Part shown: in pieces, positions 24,961-32,125 of the stretch
How the letters are laid out: each line of letters begins with the position of its first letter
Numbering within the stretch: the first letter of the stretch is position 1
NCBI GenBank assembly: GCA_944412495.1
Contig: CALYBL010000019.1
Span: 1 to 64,000, forward strand
Length of the DNA: 64,000 nt
Source: an uncultured Clostridia bacterium
GTDB lineage: Bacteria > Bacillota > Clostridia > Oscillospirales > Acutalibacteraceae
Direction: 5' to 3'
Made by a program: the position numbers and the translations under genes
The notes under the pieces: model-generated
What the model was told of the DNA's origin: nothing
Databases searched by the model: none
What the model saw: only the letters and a program-made list of their open reading frames with translations

Positions 24961-25794
24961 ATGAATGATTTAAAACGCGTAGCTGCGATACATGATATGT
25001 CAGGTTACGGCAAATGCTCGCTGACGGTGGTAATTCCGGTAATGTCGGCGCTCGGAATCGAGGTGTGCCCTGTGCCTACGGCACTATTGTCGACGCACAC
25101 GGCAGGCTTTACCGGCTATACCTTTAACGACCTCACCGACGATATGGATGCCTTTCTCAAGCACTGGAAAACGCTTGACCTCAATATCGACTGCATATAC
25201 AGCGGATTTTTAGGCTCAGAGCGCCAGATTGACATTGTATGCGACTATATCGACACCTTCAAGAGCGCCATGGTCGCGGTAGACCCGGTAATGGGCGACA
25301 ACGGCAAGATATACGCCACGTATAACGAGGATATGTGCCGCGGCATGAGAGTGCTGGCCGGACGTGCCGATGTTGTGGTGCCGAATCTTACCGAAGCAGC
25401 GTATATACTTGAGGAGACATACCCAGAGAGCGGCACTTTAAGCGAGGAGGATGCGCTCAAATGGCTTAAAAAGCTGTGTGATATGGGCCCTCATACGGCC
25501 GTAATAACAGGGCTTTCTGACGGGGATGAATTATTTAATGCAGGCTATGAAAAATCCACCGGCGAGCTTACTATATCGAGGTGCAAGCGCATACCCGGCA
25601 ACTTCCACGGCACCGGCGACCTTTACTCCTCCATCCTCATCTCCGGGCTGATGAAGGGCGATAGCCTTAAGTCCTCTCTCGACAAGGCGACGGAGTTTGT
25701 ATATATCTGCGCCAAGGACGCTCACGACATAAATCTCCCCACAAATCTCGGAGTAAGGTTTGAAAAGTATATGAAGCAGCTTATTGAGCTTTAA
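24961..25794 (+). CDS. Pyridoxal/pyridoxamine kinase (PdxK/PdxY family)
   Basis: A 277-aa ribokinase-fold kinase that phosphorylates B6 vitamers to PLP or PMP. The N-terminus AAIHDMSGYGKCSLT matches the family substrate loop. DPVMGDNGKIYATY is the central signature and FHGTGDLYSS, with the catalytic Asp, the anion-hole motif. The start at MNDLKRV has GGGAGG about 7 nt upstream; a TTG five codons earlier falls on the ribosome site. It is monocistronic and convergent with the SpoIIQ-like gene. Confidence 0.92.
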   Translation: MNDLKRVAAIHDMSGYGKCSLTVVIPVMSALGIEVCPVPTALLSTHTAGFTGYTFNDLTDDMDAFLKHWKTLDLNIDCIYSGFLGSERQIDIVCDYIDTFKSAMVAVDPVMGDNGKIYATYNEDMCRGMRVLAGRADVVVPNLTEAAYILEETYPESGTLSEEDALKWLKKLCDMGPHTAVITGLSDGDELFNAGYEKSTGELTISRCKRIPGNFHGTGDLYSSILISGLMKGDSLKSSLDKATEFVYICAKDAHDINLPTNLGVRFEKYMKQLIEL

Positions 25795-26134
25795 GGCATG
25801 AGTCTGCAGGCAATTCCGGTATAGATCGCCGAGTCCTTGCATTTCCCTGTGCCGGACTTGTGCTCAAACGGAGCTACCGCCTGTTATATATCACTGCTCG
25901 GGCATCGAAAACGGATAATAGGCTATATTGGAAATACGCCTGCTTGTTTTGCTTTCAATAAGTGCTTTTTTCGTAAAATCTGTCCGCTAAGGCCTGTCTG
26001 CATAATCCACGGGAAGACTAACTGCAAATATCCAAAGCGTATAAAATTTATAACCCCCGCCGCCCGGCGGGGGTTATTTCTTTAAGTGAGCTCTGTTTCT
26101 TGTGCCTTCTCTGCTGCCGGGCGGCCTGTCCGGC
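25795..26134. other. Convergent intergenic region
   Basis: No gene is visible between the kinase and the SpoIIQ-like gene. The only clear element is the bidirectional terminator near its right end. Confidence 0.5.
26052..26075. terminator. Bidirectional terminator
   Basis: The perfect 10-bp stem AACCCCCGCC / GGCGGGGGTT with a GCCC loop lies between convergent genes. It is followed by TATTTCTTT on plus and ATAAATTTTA on minus. Confidence 0.8.
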
Positions 26135-26926
26135 TTATTGCCCTATACCCATAATTTCAAGCGGAGATACCCACTCGCCATTCTGCTTTATGCCAAGGTG
26201 CAGGTGTATGCCGTCGGCGCTCTCACAGGGAATTGTGCCCAGCTTCCCTATCTTCTGTGACGTCGAAACCGCGTCTCCAGCCTGTACATTCGTCTCCGAG
26301 TCAAGGCCGCTGTAATAGGATACAACTCCGTTTCGGTGCTCTATAACTATTGTAGTTCCCCAAAGCGGGTCGGAATATACCTCCGTTACGGTCCCGCCGG
26401 CTATCGCCGCCACCTCGGCACCGCTGTCCGCCGCTATGTCTATGCCCTGATGTATCCGCCAGTCATTGTAAGTGGACGAATACTGAAGCTCTGTGCCGCT
26501 GTATTTCTTCGTTATCGTCCCGCTTACCGGCAGGACGTAGGTCACGGCCGGCTCCGGCTCCGCAGGGTCGGTCTGCGCCGCCTGAATTTCACTTGCAGTG
26601 TCTTCACTGCTTGCGTCCGGCTCGGATGACTCTGAAGGAAGCGATTCATATTCTTCTGACGACGACGTATACGAGCTGCTCTCATCCACGCCGCTGACTA
26701 CCGAATACATGCTGGACGGACGGGAAAAATCCGAGGAAATATCCTGCTGCGAGCTCGTATCACTCGGTACATCAAGCGTTGTATCGCCTCCGAGTGACGA
26801 AAATGTGTTTACTGCTGTCCATGTAGCGGCTCCTACCGCTATAAGGCAGGTGGCCAACGCAATATAAAATCCCTTGCGGGCAAAAAAGCCCTCGCTTTTT
26901 TTGTTGTCAAAATTAATCTTATTCAT
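26135..26926 (-). CDS. spoIIQ: M23 peptidase-domain protein, SpoIIQ-like
   Basis: A 263-aa protein with a short basic N-terminus, one membrane segment (residues ~20-42), a long Ser/Glu/Asp-rich linker (about 50-125) and a C-terminal LytM/M23 domain. The metal ligands look intact: His and Asp in RIHQGIDIAA and the HxH motif in IHLHLG. SpoIIQ links the forespore membrane to SpoIIIAH during engulfment. The clostridial form keeps the LytM zinc site, which the Bacillus protein has lost. The architecture fits, but other anchored M23 proteins look similar and no spoIIIA gene is nearby. Two ribosome-site-like GGAGG repeats precede the ATG. Confidence 0.75.
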   Translation of the reverse strand: MNKINFDNKKSEGFFARKGFYIALATCLIAVGAATWTAVNTFSSLGGDTTLDVPSDTSSQQDISSDFSRPSSMYSVVSGVDESSSYTSSSEEYESLPSESSEPDASSEDTASEIQAAQTDPAEPEPAVTYVLPVSGTITKKYSGTELQYSSTYNDWRIHQGIDIAADSGAEVAAIAGGTVTEVYSDPLWGTTIVIEHRNGVVSYYSGLDSETNVQAGDAVSTSQKIGKLGTIPCESADGIHLHLGIKQNGEWVSPLEIMGIGQ

Positions 26927-27497
26927 TTATAAAGCACCTCCGAAAATATTCCTCCGCCGCAGCGGTTTGTTATGGCAAGCAAATTATTCGCTCTTTAAGA
27001 AACAGTTTGTTAATAATTGTTACATCTATTATTGTCAGGAAAGCTATAAAATAAACCCTTAAATTCAATAAAATTCTCCCTGCTTTTATTTGGCATTTTG
27101 CCGCCTTTTAATCCCTCAAAATATGCTTTTTAATATGTAAAAAATAAGAGGAGCCTAAGCTCCCCTTATTTTTTTGTTGAATATACTAAACTGAAGATGG
27201 TTTTTGAATCATAAAGCCGCAATGCATCCTTATTTAACGGAATTACGATGTATCCCTCTTCTTTTATATTTTATCATATTTATATGGAAAAAAATGTCAT
27301 ATTTTGAAAATAATACCTTGTCAAACTTCGTGATGGTAAGTTTAAAACCAGTTCTATTTATCAAAAATATACTTATAATTAACAAAAGAGCCTTGTTTTA
27401 ATGCGTAAATGCGCAATCAAACTTAGTTTTAAAAAGCAAACAATTAACATATAATTTTTAAAAACGAAAATTCCGATATTGCATTTGAGGAAATTAT
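26927..27497. other. AT-rich intergenic region
   Basis: No gene is recognised. The region carries the SpoIIQ-like upstream region at its left end, an isolated terminator hairpin (27143-27170) and the presumed promoter of the XRE gene pair at its right end. Confidence 0.5.
27143..27170. terminator. Isolated bidirectional terminator hairpin
   Basis: The stem AATAAGxGGAGC / GCTCCxCTTATT has one mismatch, a CTAA loop and T-runs on both strands. No coding gene ends on either side of it, so it may close a short untranslated transcript. Confidence 0.7.
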
Positions 27498-27824
27498 ATG
27501 AATATAGGCTACTATATAAAAAGCAGCAGGAAGAAAAATAAGCTTACGCAGGAAAAATTAGCCGAGCTGGTTGACTTGTCCATAAAGCATATACAAAATG
27601 TTGAGGCTAATAAATATCTTCTCTCTTTGGACAAGTTTGTTGAAATCTGCAATGTGCTTAATGTGACGCCGAACTATCTGCTTCAGGATGACGTAGAGCA
27701 GGCAAAGGAAGAGCAGTTCGCGGTAAAAAAGGCGGCGGTTAAGAAGCATAAGCAAAGGGAACTTAAAATAATGTGCAATCTTCTGGACGAGATAATGTCC
27801 GACGGGCTGCAAGAGGATGAATAA
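27498..27824 (+). CDS. XRE-family DNA-binding protein
   Basis: A 108-aa regulator with an N-terminal Cro/C1 helix-turn-helix (KLTQEKLAELVDLSIKHIQNVE) over residues ~5-60 and a highly charged Lys-rich C-terminal helix. It begins MNIGYYIKSSR behind GAGG. A second XRE gene follows 2 nt downstream. Target genes are not evident. Confidence 0.85.
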   Translation: MNIGYYIKSSRKKNKLTQEKLAELVDLSIKHIQNVEANKYLLSLDKFVEICNVLNVTPNYLLQDDVEQAKEEQFAVKKAAVKKHKQRELKIMCNLLDEIMSDGLQEDE

Positions 27825-27826
27825 TT

Positions 27827-28141
27827 ATGATACGCTGTATGGGTGAAAGAATTAAAGCCGCTCGAAAGAGAAAGAAAATCACACAGCAGAAGCTGGGTGA
27901 TTTGATAGGCTTAAACGAGAAAACCATTTCAGCAATAGAAAATGACAATGCTTTGACAAAGCTGGAGAACCTAGTAAAGATATGCGATGTGTTTGAGGTT
28001 TCTCCGAATTATTTATTGCTGGGCACATCAAAAAGCGCGCTTATAGAGGAAACGTCGCGGCTTGCTCAGCTACTGAAAAGCAAGAAGCCGGACGAAATAA
28101 GGATAATTTATGACTTCCTGGAAGCGCTGCTGAACAGCTGA
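27827..28141 (+). CDS. XRE-family DNA-binding protein, second of a tandem pair
   Basis: A 104-aa Cro/C1-type regulator: helix-turn-helix KITQQKLGDLIGLNEKTISAIEN, followed by a short helical C-terminus ending ALLNS. It is close in design to the preceding XRE protein (both have the VSPNYLL/VTPNYLL segment), which suggests an old duplication or a heteromeric pair. The start at MIRCMGERI is used because GAGG lies 10 nt upstream; a second Met four codons on is possible. Confidence 0.85.
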   Translation: MIRCMGERIKAARKRKKITQQKLGDLIGLNEKTISAIENDNALTKLENLVKICDVFEVSPNYLLLGTSKSALIEETSRLAQLLKSKKPDEIRIIYDFLEALLNS

Positions 28142-28737
28142 ACTGTTTATTTAATGGCTAATCGGCAGGCATGAGCGGTATTCCCGCTTATGTCTGCTTT
28201 TTTACTTTTCTAAGCAGCACAGAAAAAAGCTTTATAAGCAGCCTTCATAAAGAAGCATTTGCCAAATCCGTCACTGCCGGCGATACCGGCGCTGCGGGCC
28301 GTGGAGCAAGCACTGCGATGATATAGTTTGCCGACCGCTTAAAGCAGAGCGGCAGGATATTGAGCTGTCCGTGACATCGCCGGCCCTCGAATGCTCTTAA
28401 TTTGCCGTGCCGCAGTATAAGCTCCTCATCTCTCCAAGTCCCTAAGAGAGTAAGCCCTCATCTAAATCGGCAGAGCCGGCAAAATGATTTATAAATGTAA
28501 AGCTGGGAGCAAAAAGGGCTCCGCTATAAGAATATTTCCGTGCGGCCTGTATGCGGCATAGTCCGGCAGGCAATAAGGAGTTAGGGCAAAGCAAGGCGGT
28601 ATGCCGGGCGGATTAAATGCGCAGTACGATAATTTAAAAGAACTAACCGCTTATAATATTTTTTGCAGTATTATTGTGGCGCCTTCTTTAAAAATATGCT
28701 ATGCTGTAATGGCATTAGAAGGGACGGTTATGGAATT
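28142..28737. other. Intergenic region, mostly featureless
   Basis: Apart from the terminator at its left end I see no gene or structured RNA. Short frames in it lack ribosome sites. The right end holds the upstream region of the EEP hydrolase gene. Confidence 0.5.
28165..28197 (+). terminator. Terminator of the XRE pair
   Basis: A 14-bp stem with two G-T pairs (GCAGGCATGAGCGG / CCGCTTATGTCTGC) is followed by a T7 run. Confidence 0.88.
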
Positions 28738-29460
28738 ATGAGGATTATGACATTTAATATCCAGCACGGGCTTAATCAGAAAAGCAATATTATTGAATTG
28801 GAAGCTATTTCGAAAATGGCCGAAAAATACGGCGTCGACGTCTGCGGTCTGAATGAGGTCAGAGGGGACGGCGCACTTAAAAATTATACCGACCAGACGG
28901 AGGCAATAGGCGGCCGTCTCGGATTTTACCGATATTTCGGCGAAGCTTTCAGGGTAGACGGAGCGAATCCTTACGGCAACGCTATTGTAAGCCGGTACGC
29001 GCTCAAGCTTGTTCAGACGGTGCCGGTACCGGAGCCTGAGGACAGAAATATACTCGACGGCTACGAGCCGCGCTGTGTTATAAAGGCCGTCGCCGATGTC
29101 TGCGGCACCGACGTCTGCTTTCTTGTGTGTCATATGGGACTTAACGACAGCGAGCGAAAAAACGCGGTTGATACTCTGTGCCGCCTTGTCGACGAAAGCC
29201 GTATGCCTATCATAGTGATGGGGGATTTTAATACAAAACCGGACAGTGATATACTTATGCCGCTATATGAGCGGCTGAGGGATACGGCGGAGACGGCGGA
29301 TAACCCTGATATATATACTTTCCCCTCCTATGCTCCGTGCGTCAAGCTCGATTATATGCTTTATAAAGGGCTTAGCTGCTCTGGGGCAAAGGTGATTGAG
29401 GAGGTAGTATCCGACCATTTTCCTATAATAGCGGATTTCGACTTTCCCCTAAAAAAATGA
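28738..29460 (+). CDS. Endonuclease/exonuclease/phosphatase family hydrolase
   Basis: A 240-aa soluble EEP-fold metal-dependent phosphoesterase. Key motifs: MTFNIQHG at the start, NEVRG with the metal-binding Glu, MGDFNTKPDSD, and VSDHFPIIADF at the end, all with the expected spacing. The family includes nucleases, phosphatases and sphingomyelinases; the substrate cannot be told from sequence. The absence of a signal peptide argues for a cytoplasmic substrate. The ATG at MRIMTFNI is the most likely start; a frame 25 codons longer covers the presumed leader. Confidence 0.85.
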   Translation: MRIMTFNIQHGLNQKSNIIELEAISKMAEKYGVDVCGLNEVRGDGALKNYTDQTEAIGGRLGFYRYFGEAFRVDGANPYGNAIVSRYALKLVQTVPVPEPEDRNILDGYEPRCVIKAVADVCGTDVCFLVCHMGLNDSERKNAVDTLCRLVDESRMPIIVMGDFNTKPDSDILMPLYERLRDTAETADNPDIYTFPSYAPCVKLDYMLYKGLSCSGAKVIEEVVSDHFPIIADFDFPLKK

Positions 29461-29673
29461 TTGGCCGTATGAGAAAGCGTAGTGCGTACAAATATAAGGA
29501 TATATTGAATTTGCTTTTTATTGTACAATAAATCGGTCAATGCTTGATTAATGCCTCTTGTAGGGCTCTTCTGCTATACGAAAAGCTTTTGCTGACTGCG
29601 ATTACTGTTATATTGATTTATTTTGTCCGCAATTACGGGAAAGCAATAAGGTTGAGGAAAACAAGGTGGTTTT

Positions 29674-30207
29674 ATGTATACGCTGCCCTTTTTATGGCTG
29701 CTTGTTTTAGCCGGAGCAAGAATCAACACAGCTTATCATCCGAGCCTAATTTTTAAACGGTATATTAAGCTAAAAAGCCAGGCTGCCGCAAGGGTGTTTA
29801 TTTCTAAGTACGACCCCCTCCGCAAAACAGCCAAAAATGCAAAAGCAAATCAGAATAAGCTGCTGTACCTTGGACTTATATTTTACTGTGTCTTTGCCGC
29901 TCTAATTATATTTTCGGCAGTGATGCTCCTGCTGCCGGACCTGCCGTCTGAGCGCTTTACAATTGATACACGCTATATATTTATTACCGGCGACACTCTG
30001 AACGCGGCATTGTCAGCCTATTTGGCTTTGGCGGTATCATTTGCGGAAGCAGCATTTTATTTTATCAATACCTTAAAATACGCCGTCCAAATGGCACGTG
30101 CAAAGCGATTTACAAAGGTACTGTATATTTGTATAATCGTTATAACGGTATCAGGCGCCATGAGCATGATTTGTGCATCGGCTTATGCAGTTTGGAGTTT
30201 TTTATGA
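29674..30207 (+). CDS. Small integral membrane protein, unknown function
   Basis: A 177-aa protein with an N-terminal hydrophobic segment and three more membrane segments (about residues 65-87, 105-130 and 145-170) separated by short basic loops (LRKTAKNAKANQNK). An AGGTGG site lies just before the ATG. A terminator follows immediately. I recognise no family; the layout is that of a small four-helix membrane protein. Confidence 0.65.
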   Translation: MYTLPFLWLLVLAGARINTAYHPSLIFKRYIKLKSQAAARVFISKYDPLRKTAKNAKANQNKLLYLGLIFYCVFAALIIFSAVMLLLPDLPSERFTIDTRYIFITGDTLNAALSAYLALAVSFAEAAFYFINTLKYAVQMARAKRFTKVLYICIIVITVSGAMSMICASAYAVWSFL

Positions 30208-30208
30208 G

Positions 30209-30234
30209 AAAGGGCTTCTGTTCAGAAGCCCTTT
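30209..30234 (+). terminator. Terminator-like hairpin after the membrane protein
   Basis: The perfect repeat AAAGGGCTTCTG / CAGAAGCCCTTT starts at the stop codon. The T-run is only three bases. Confidence 0.6.
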
Positions 30235-30400
30235 AATAGTGTAAAAACAGCTTATACTTTAAAATATAGTATTGCCTTTGCGGAAAAATACTGAAAACAT
30301 CTCCGAGAAGTGATTGCAAGAGAATATAATGCATAATAGCCGACGTTATGTTTTTCTTTTCATATCTCAATAAAGTCAATCACTCACATCTGTTTCCTGC

Positions 30401-30435
30401 ATAGTATGTACAGGGGACAAACCCCCTAATACTAT
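30401..30435 (+). promoter_or_regulatory. 5' UTR inverted repeat before the vWA gene
   Basis: ATAGTAT (30401-30407) pairs with ATACTAT (30429-30435), enclosing GGGG / CCCC. It ends 2 nt before the AGGAGG ribosome site. It could be an operator or an mRNA stability or translation control hairpin. Confidence 0.55.
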
Positions 30436-30450
30436 ACAGGAGGAAAACGA

Positions 30451-31833
30451 ATGGGTATTACCAGTTCAAATAAACAAGTAAGTACGGACAGAATAGACTG
30501 CGACGGCACTTTAAAGGTGACATTGGCACTGTCTGCATCGCCTGATATATCGTCAAATCCCACCGACATTGTATTGGTGCTTGACCGGTCCGGGAGCATG
30601 ACCGGATCTCCGTTAGCCAATATGAAGGCCGGCGCCAAAACATTTATTGATATCATAGACGAGGCAACTGACAGCTCGCAGGACGGAAATATAGGCAGCG
30701 GCAGCAGAATAGGCATTGTCAGCTTCTCGGATACGGCAACGGACAATACTCAGCTTATAACCTCAGTCGCCGACCTTAAGGCGGCAGTAGACAGCCTTTC
30801 CGCGGCCGGCTCCACAAATCATGCTGATGCGTTTACAAAGGCCATTCAGCTGTTTGACCCGTCTTCAACAAACGCAAGAGTAATTGTAATGTTTACCGAC
30901 GGCAAGACTACGAGCGGACCTCCGCCTTCACCGGTAGCGGCCGCAGCAAGAGCCGACGGAATCATCATCTACTGCATAGGCCTGATAGGCACGGACGGTA
31001 TCGATGTAAATGTGCTTAACGACTGGGCGACCGACCCCAACGCCTCTCATGTCGCCGTTACGCCGGATGATGCAGATCTTGAGGAGCTGTTTAAGGACCT
31101 GGCGCAGAATATATCGAAGCCGGGTGCGACGAACATTGTGATTGACGAAAAGGTTAATTCCGATTTTGTTATCACAAACGTTGTCCCGCCTACTGTGGGA
31201 ACTGCAATGACGATAGATTCCAACAATCTGCAGTGGAAAATTCCTCAGCTGGGCGTTACCTCTAACGAGGGCGCATCTTTGGAATTTTATATACAGCACA
31301 CGGCGCAGACATCCGGTACAAAGCTTGTTAACGAGTCTATAACCTACACCGACACGGAAGGCAATGTTGTGGTCTTCCCCGCGCCTACGGTTTCCGTGGA
31401 CTGCGGCATAGTCGTCAATCCCGAGCAGTGCCCTATCCCCGTTGACTTTGACGTCAGCGGCTGTCAGGACTCTCTGCTGGTTGATCTGGGCGATGTCAAT
31501 TTGGAGTCACTGGGACGCATTGTACAGCTTGACGTAACGGTAAAAAATGTCTGCCCGAACAGGCGCGTGGCATTGGGCATTATTTTGACAGAGGTAGATT
31601 CCCAAGGCATGGAATATCAGCGCGGCATGAAAGCCATTACCATCCCTGCGCACAATTATTCGACCTGCCGCGACGTTTTAGTAAAATGCATCAAGTTTGT
31701 GCTTCCGGAGGACTTAAATGTTTCTGAGTCGGATCCGAGCGCAATTTGCGGCACACGCAATCTGAGAGCACGCTTTATTGCGCACAATATAGATACGGAT
31801 TACAGATGCTGTGAAGCCGTCGTAACAATCTAA
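30451..31833 (+). CDS. von Willebrand A domain protein with Cys-rich C-terminus
   Basis: A 460-aa protein. The vWA domain (residues ~38-215) has an intact MIDAS: DRSGS at 45-49, GSTNHADAF later, and MFTDGKTT. A beta-sandwich of adhesin type follows (about 220-330, NSDFVITNVVPPTVG to NVVVFPAPTV). The last ~125 residues contain about ten Cys and resemble no family I recognise. There is no signal peptide, lipobox, membrane segment or sortase motif, so how it might reach the surface is unclear. It has a strong AGGAGG site and a hairpin just before it and is monocistronic. Confidence 0.82.
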   Translation: MGITSSNKQVSTDRIDCDGTLKVTLALSASPDISSNPTDIVLVLDRSGSMTGSPLANMKAGAKTFIDIIDEATDSSQDGNIGSGSRIGIVSFSDTATDNTQLITSVADLKAAVDSLSAAGSTNHADAFTKAIQLFDPSSTNARVIVMFTDGKTTSGPPPSPVAAAARADGIIIYCIGLIGTDGIDVNVLNDWATDPNASHVAVTPDDADLEELFKDLAQNISKPGATNIVIDEKVNSDFVITNVVPPTVGTAMTIDSNNLQWKIPQLGVTSNEGASLEFYIQHTAQTSGTKLVNESITYTDTEGNVVVFPAPTVSVDCGIVVNPEQCPIPVDFDVSGCQDSLLVDLGDVNLESLGRIVQLDVTVKNVCPNRRVALGIILTEVDSQGMEYQRGMKAITIPAHNYSTCRDVLVKCIKFVLPEDLNVSESDPSAICGTRNLRARFIAHNIDTDYRCCEAVVTI

Positions 31834-31989
31834 TTCAACTAATTAAAGCCGCTTCTTCGGAAGCGGTTACATATAAAATATATGTATAAAATCAAGGACG
31901 AAAATCAAAATACATATGACACCGCCGCAGGAATGCTGACAAAATATCTCCAAACGGTAATGATATATATTTTTATATTTGATTTTGTG

Positions 31990-32018
31990 TTGAAATTATT
32001 AACATTTTTTGGTATATT
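31990..32018 (+). promoter_or_regulatory. Sigma-A promoter of ppdK
   Basis: -35 TTGAAA (31990-31995), 17-bp spacer, extended -10 TGGTATATT (hexamer 32013-32018), about 108 bp before the ppdK start. Confidence 0.7.
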
Positions 32019-32125
32019 TATATCTGTGCGGATATATATAAATATCCGGTTTTAAATGGCAGCTTAAAATTCCGCAGACAGGTATTCTTATGGATATACA
32101 AATATTTAGGAGGTTTTATTGACAA

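Noticed and set aside
27498..28141. Toxin-antitoxin pair
   Set aside because: Both proteins are XRE-type regulators; neither has a toxin motif.
29544..29756. A 70-aa hydrophobic plus-strand frame
   Set aside because: It overlaps in another frame a better supported membrane protein gene and has no ribosome site, though its hydrophobicity made it tempting.
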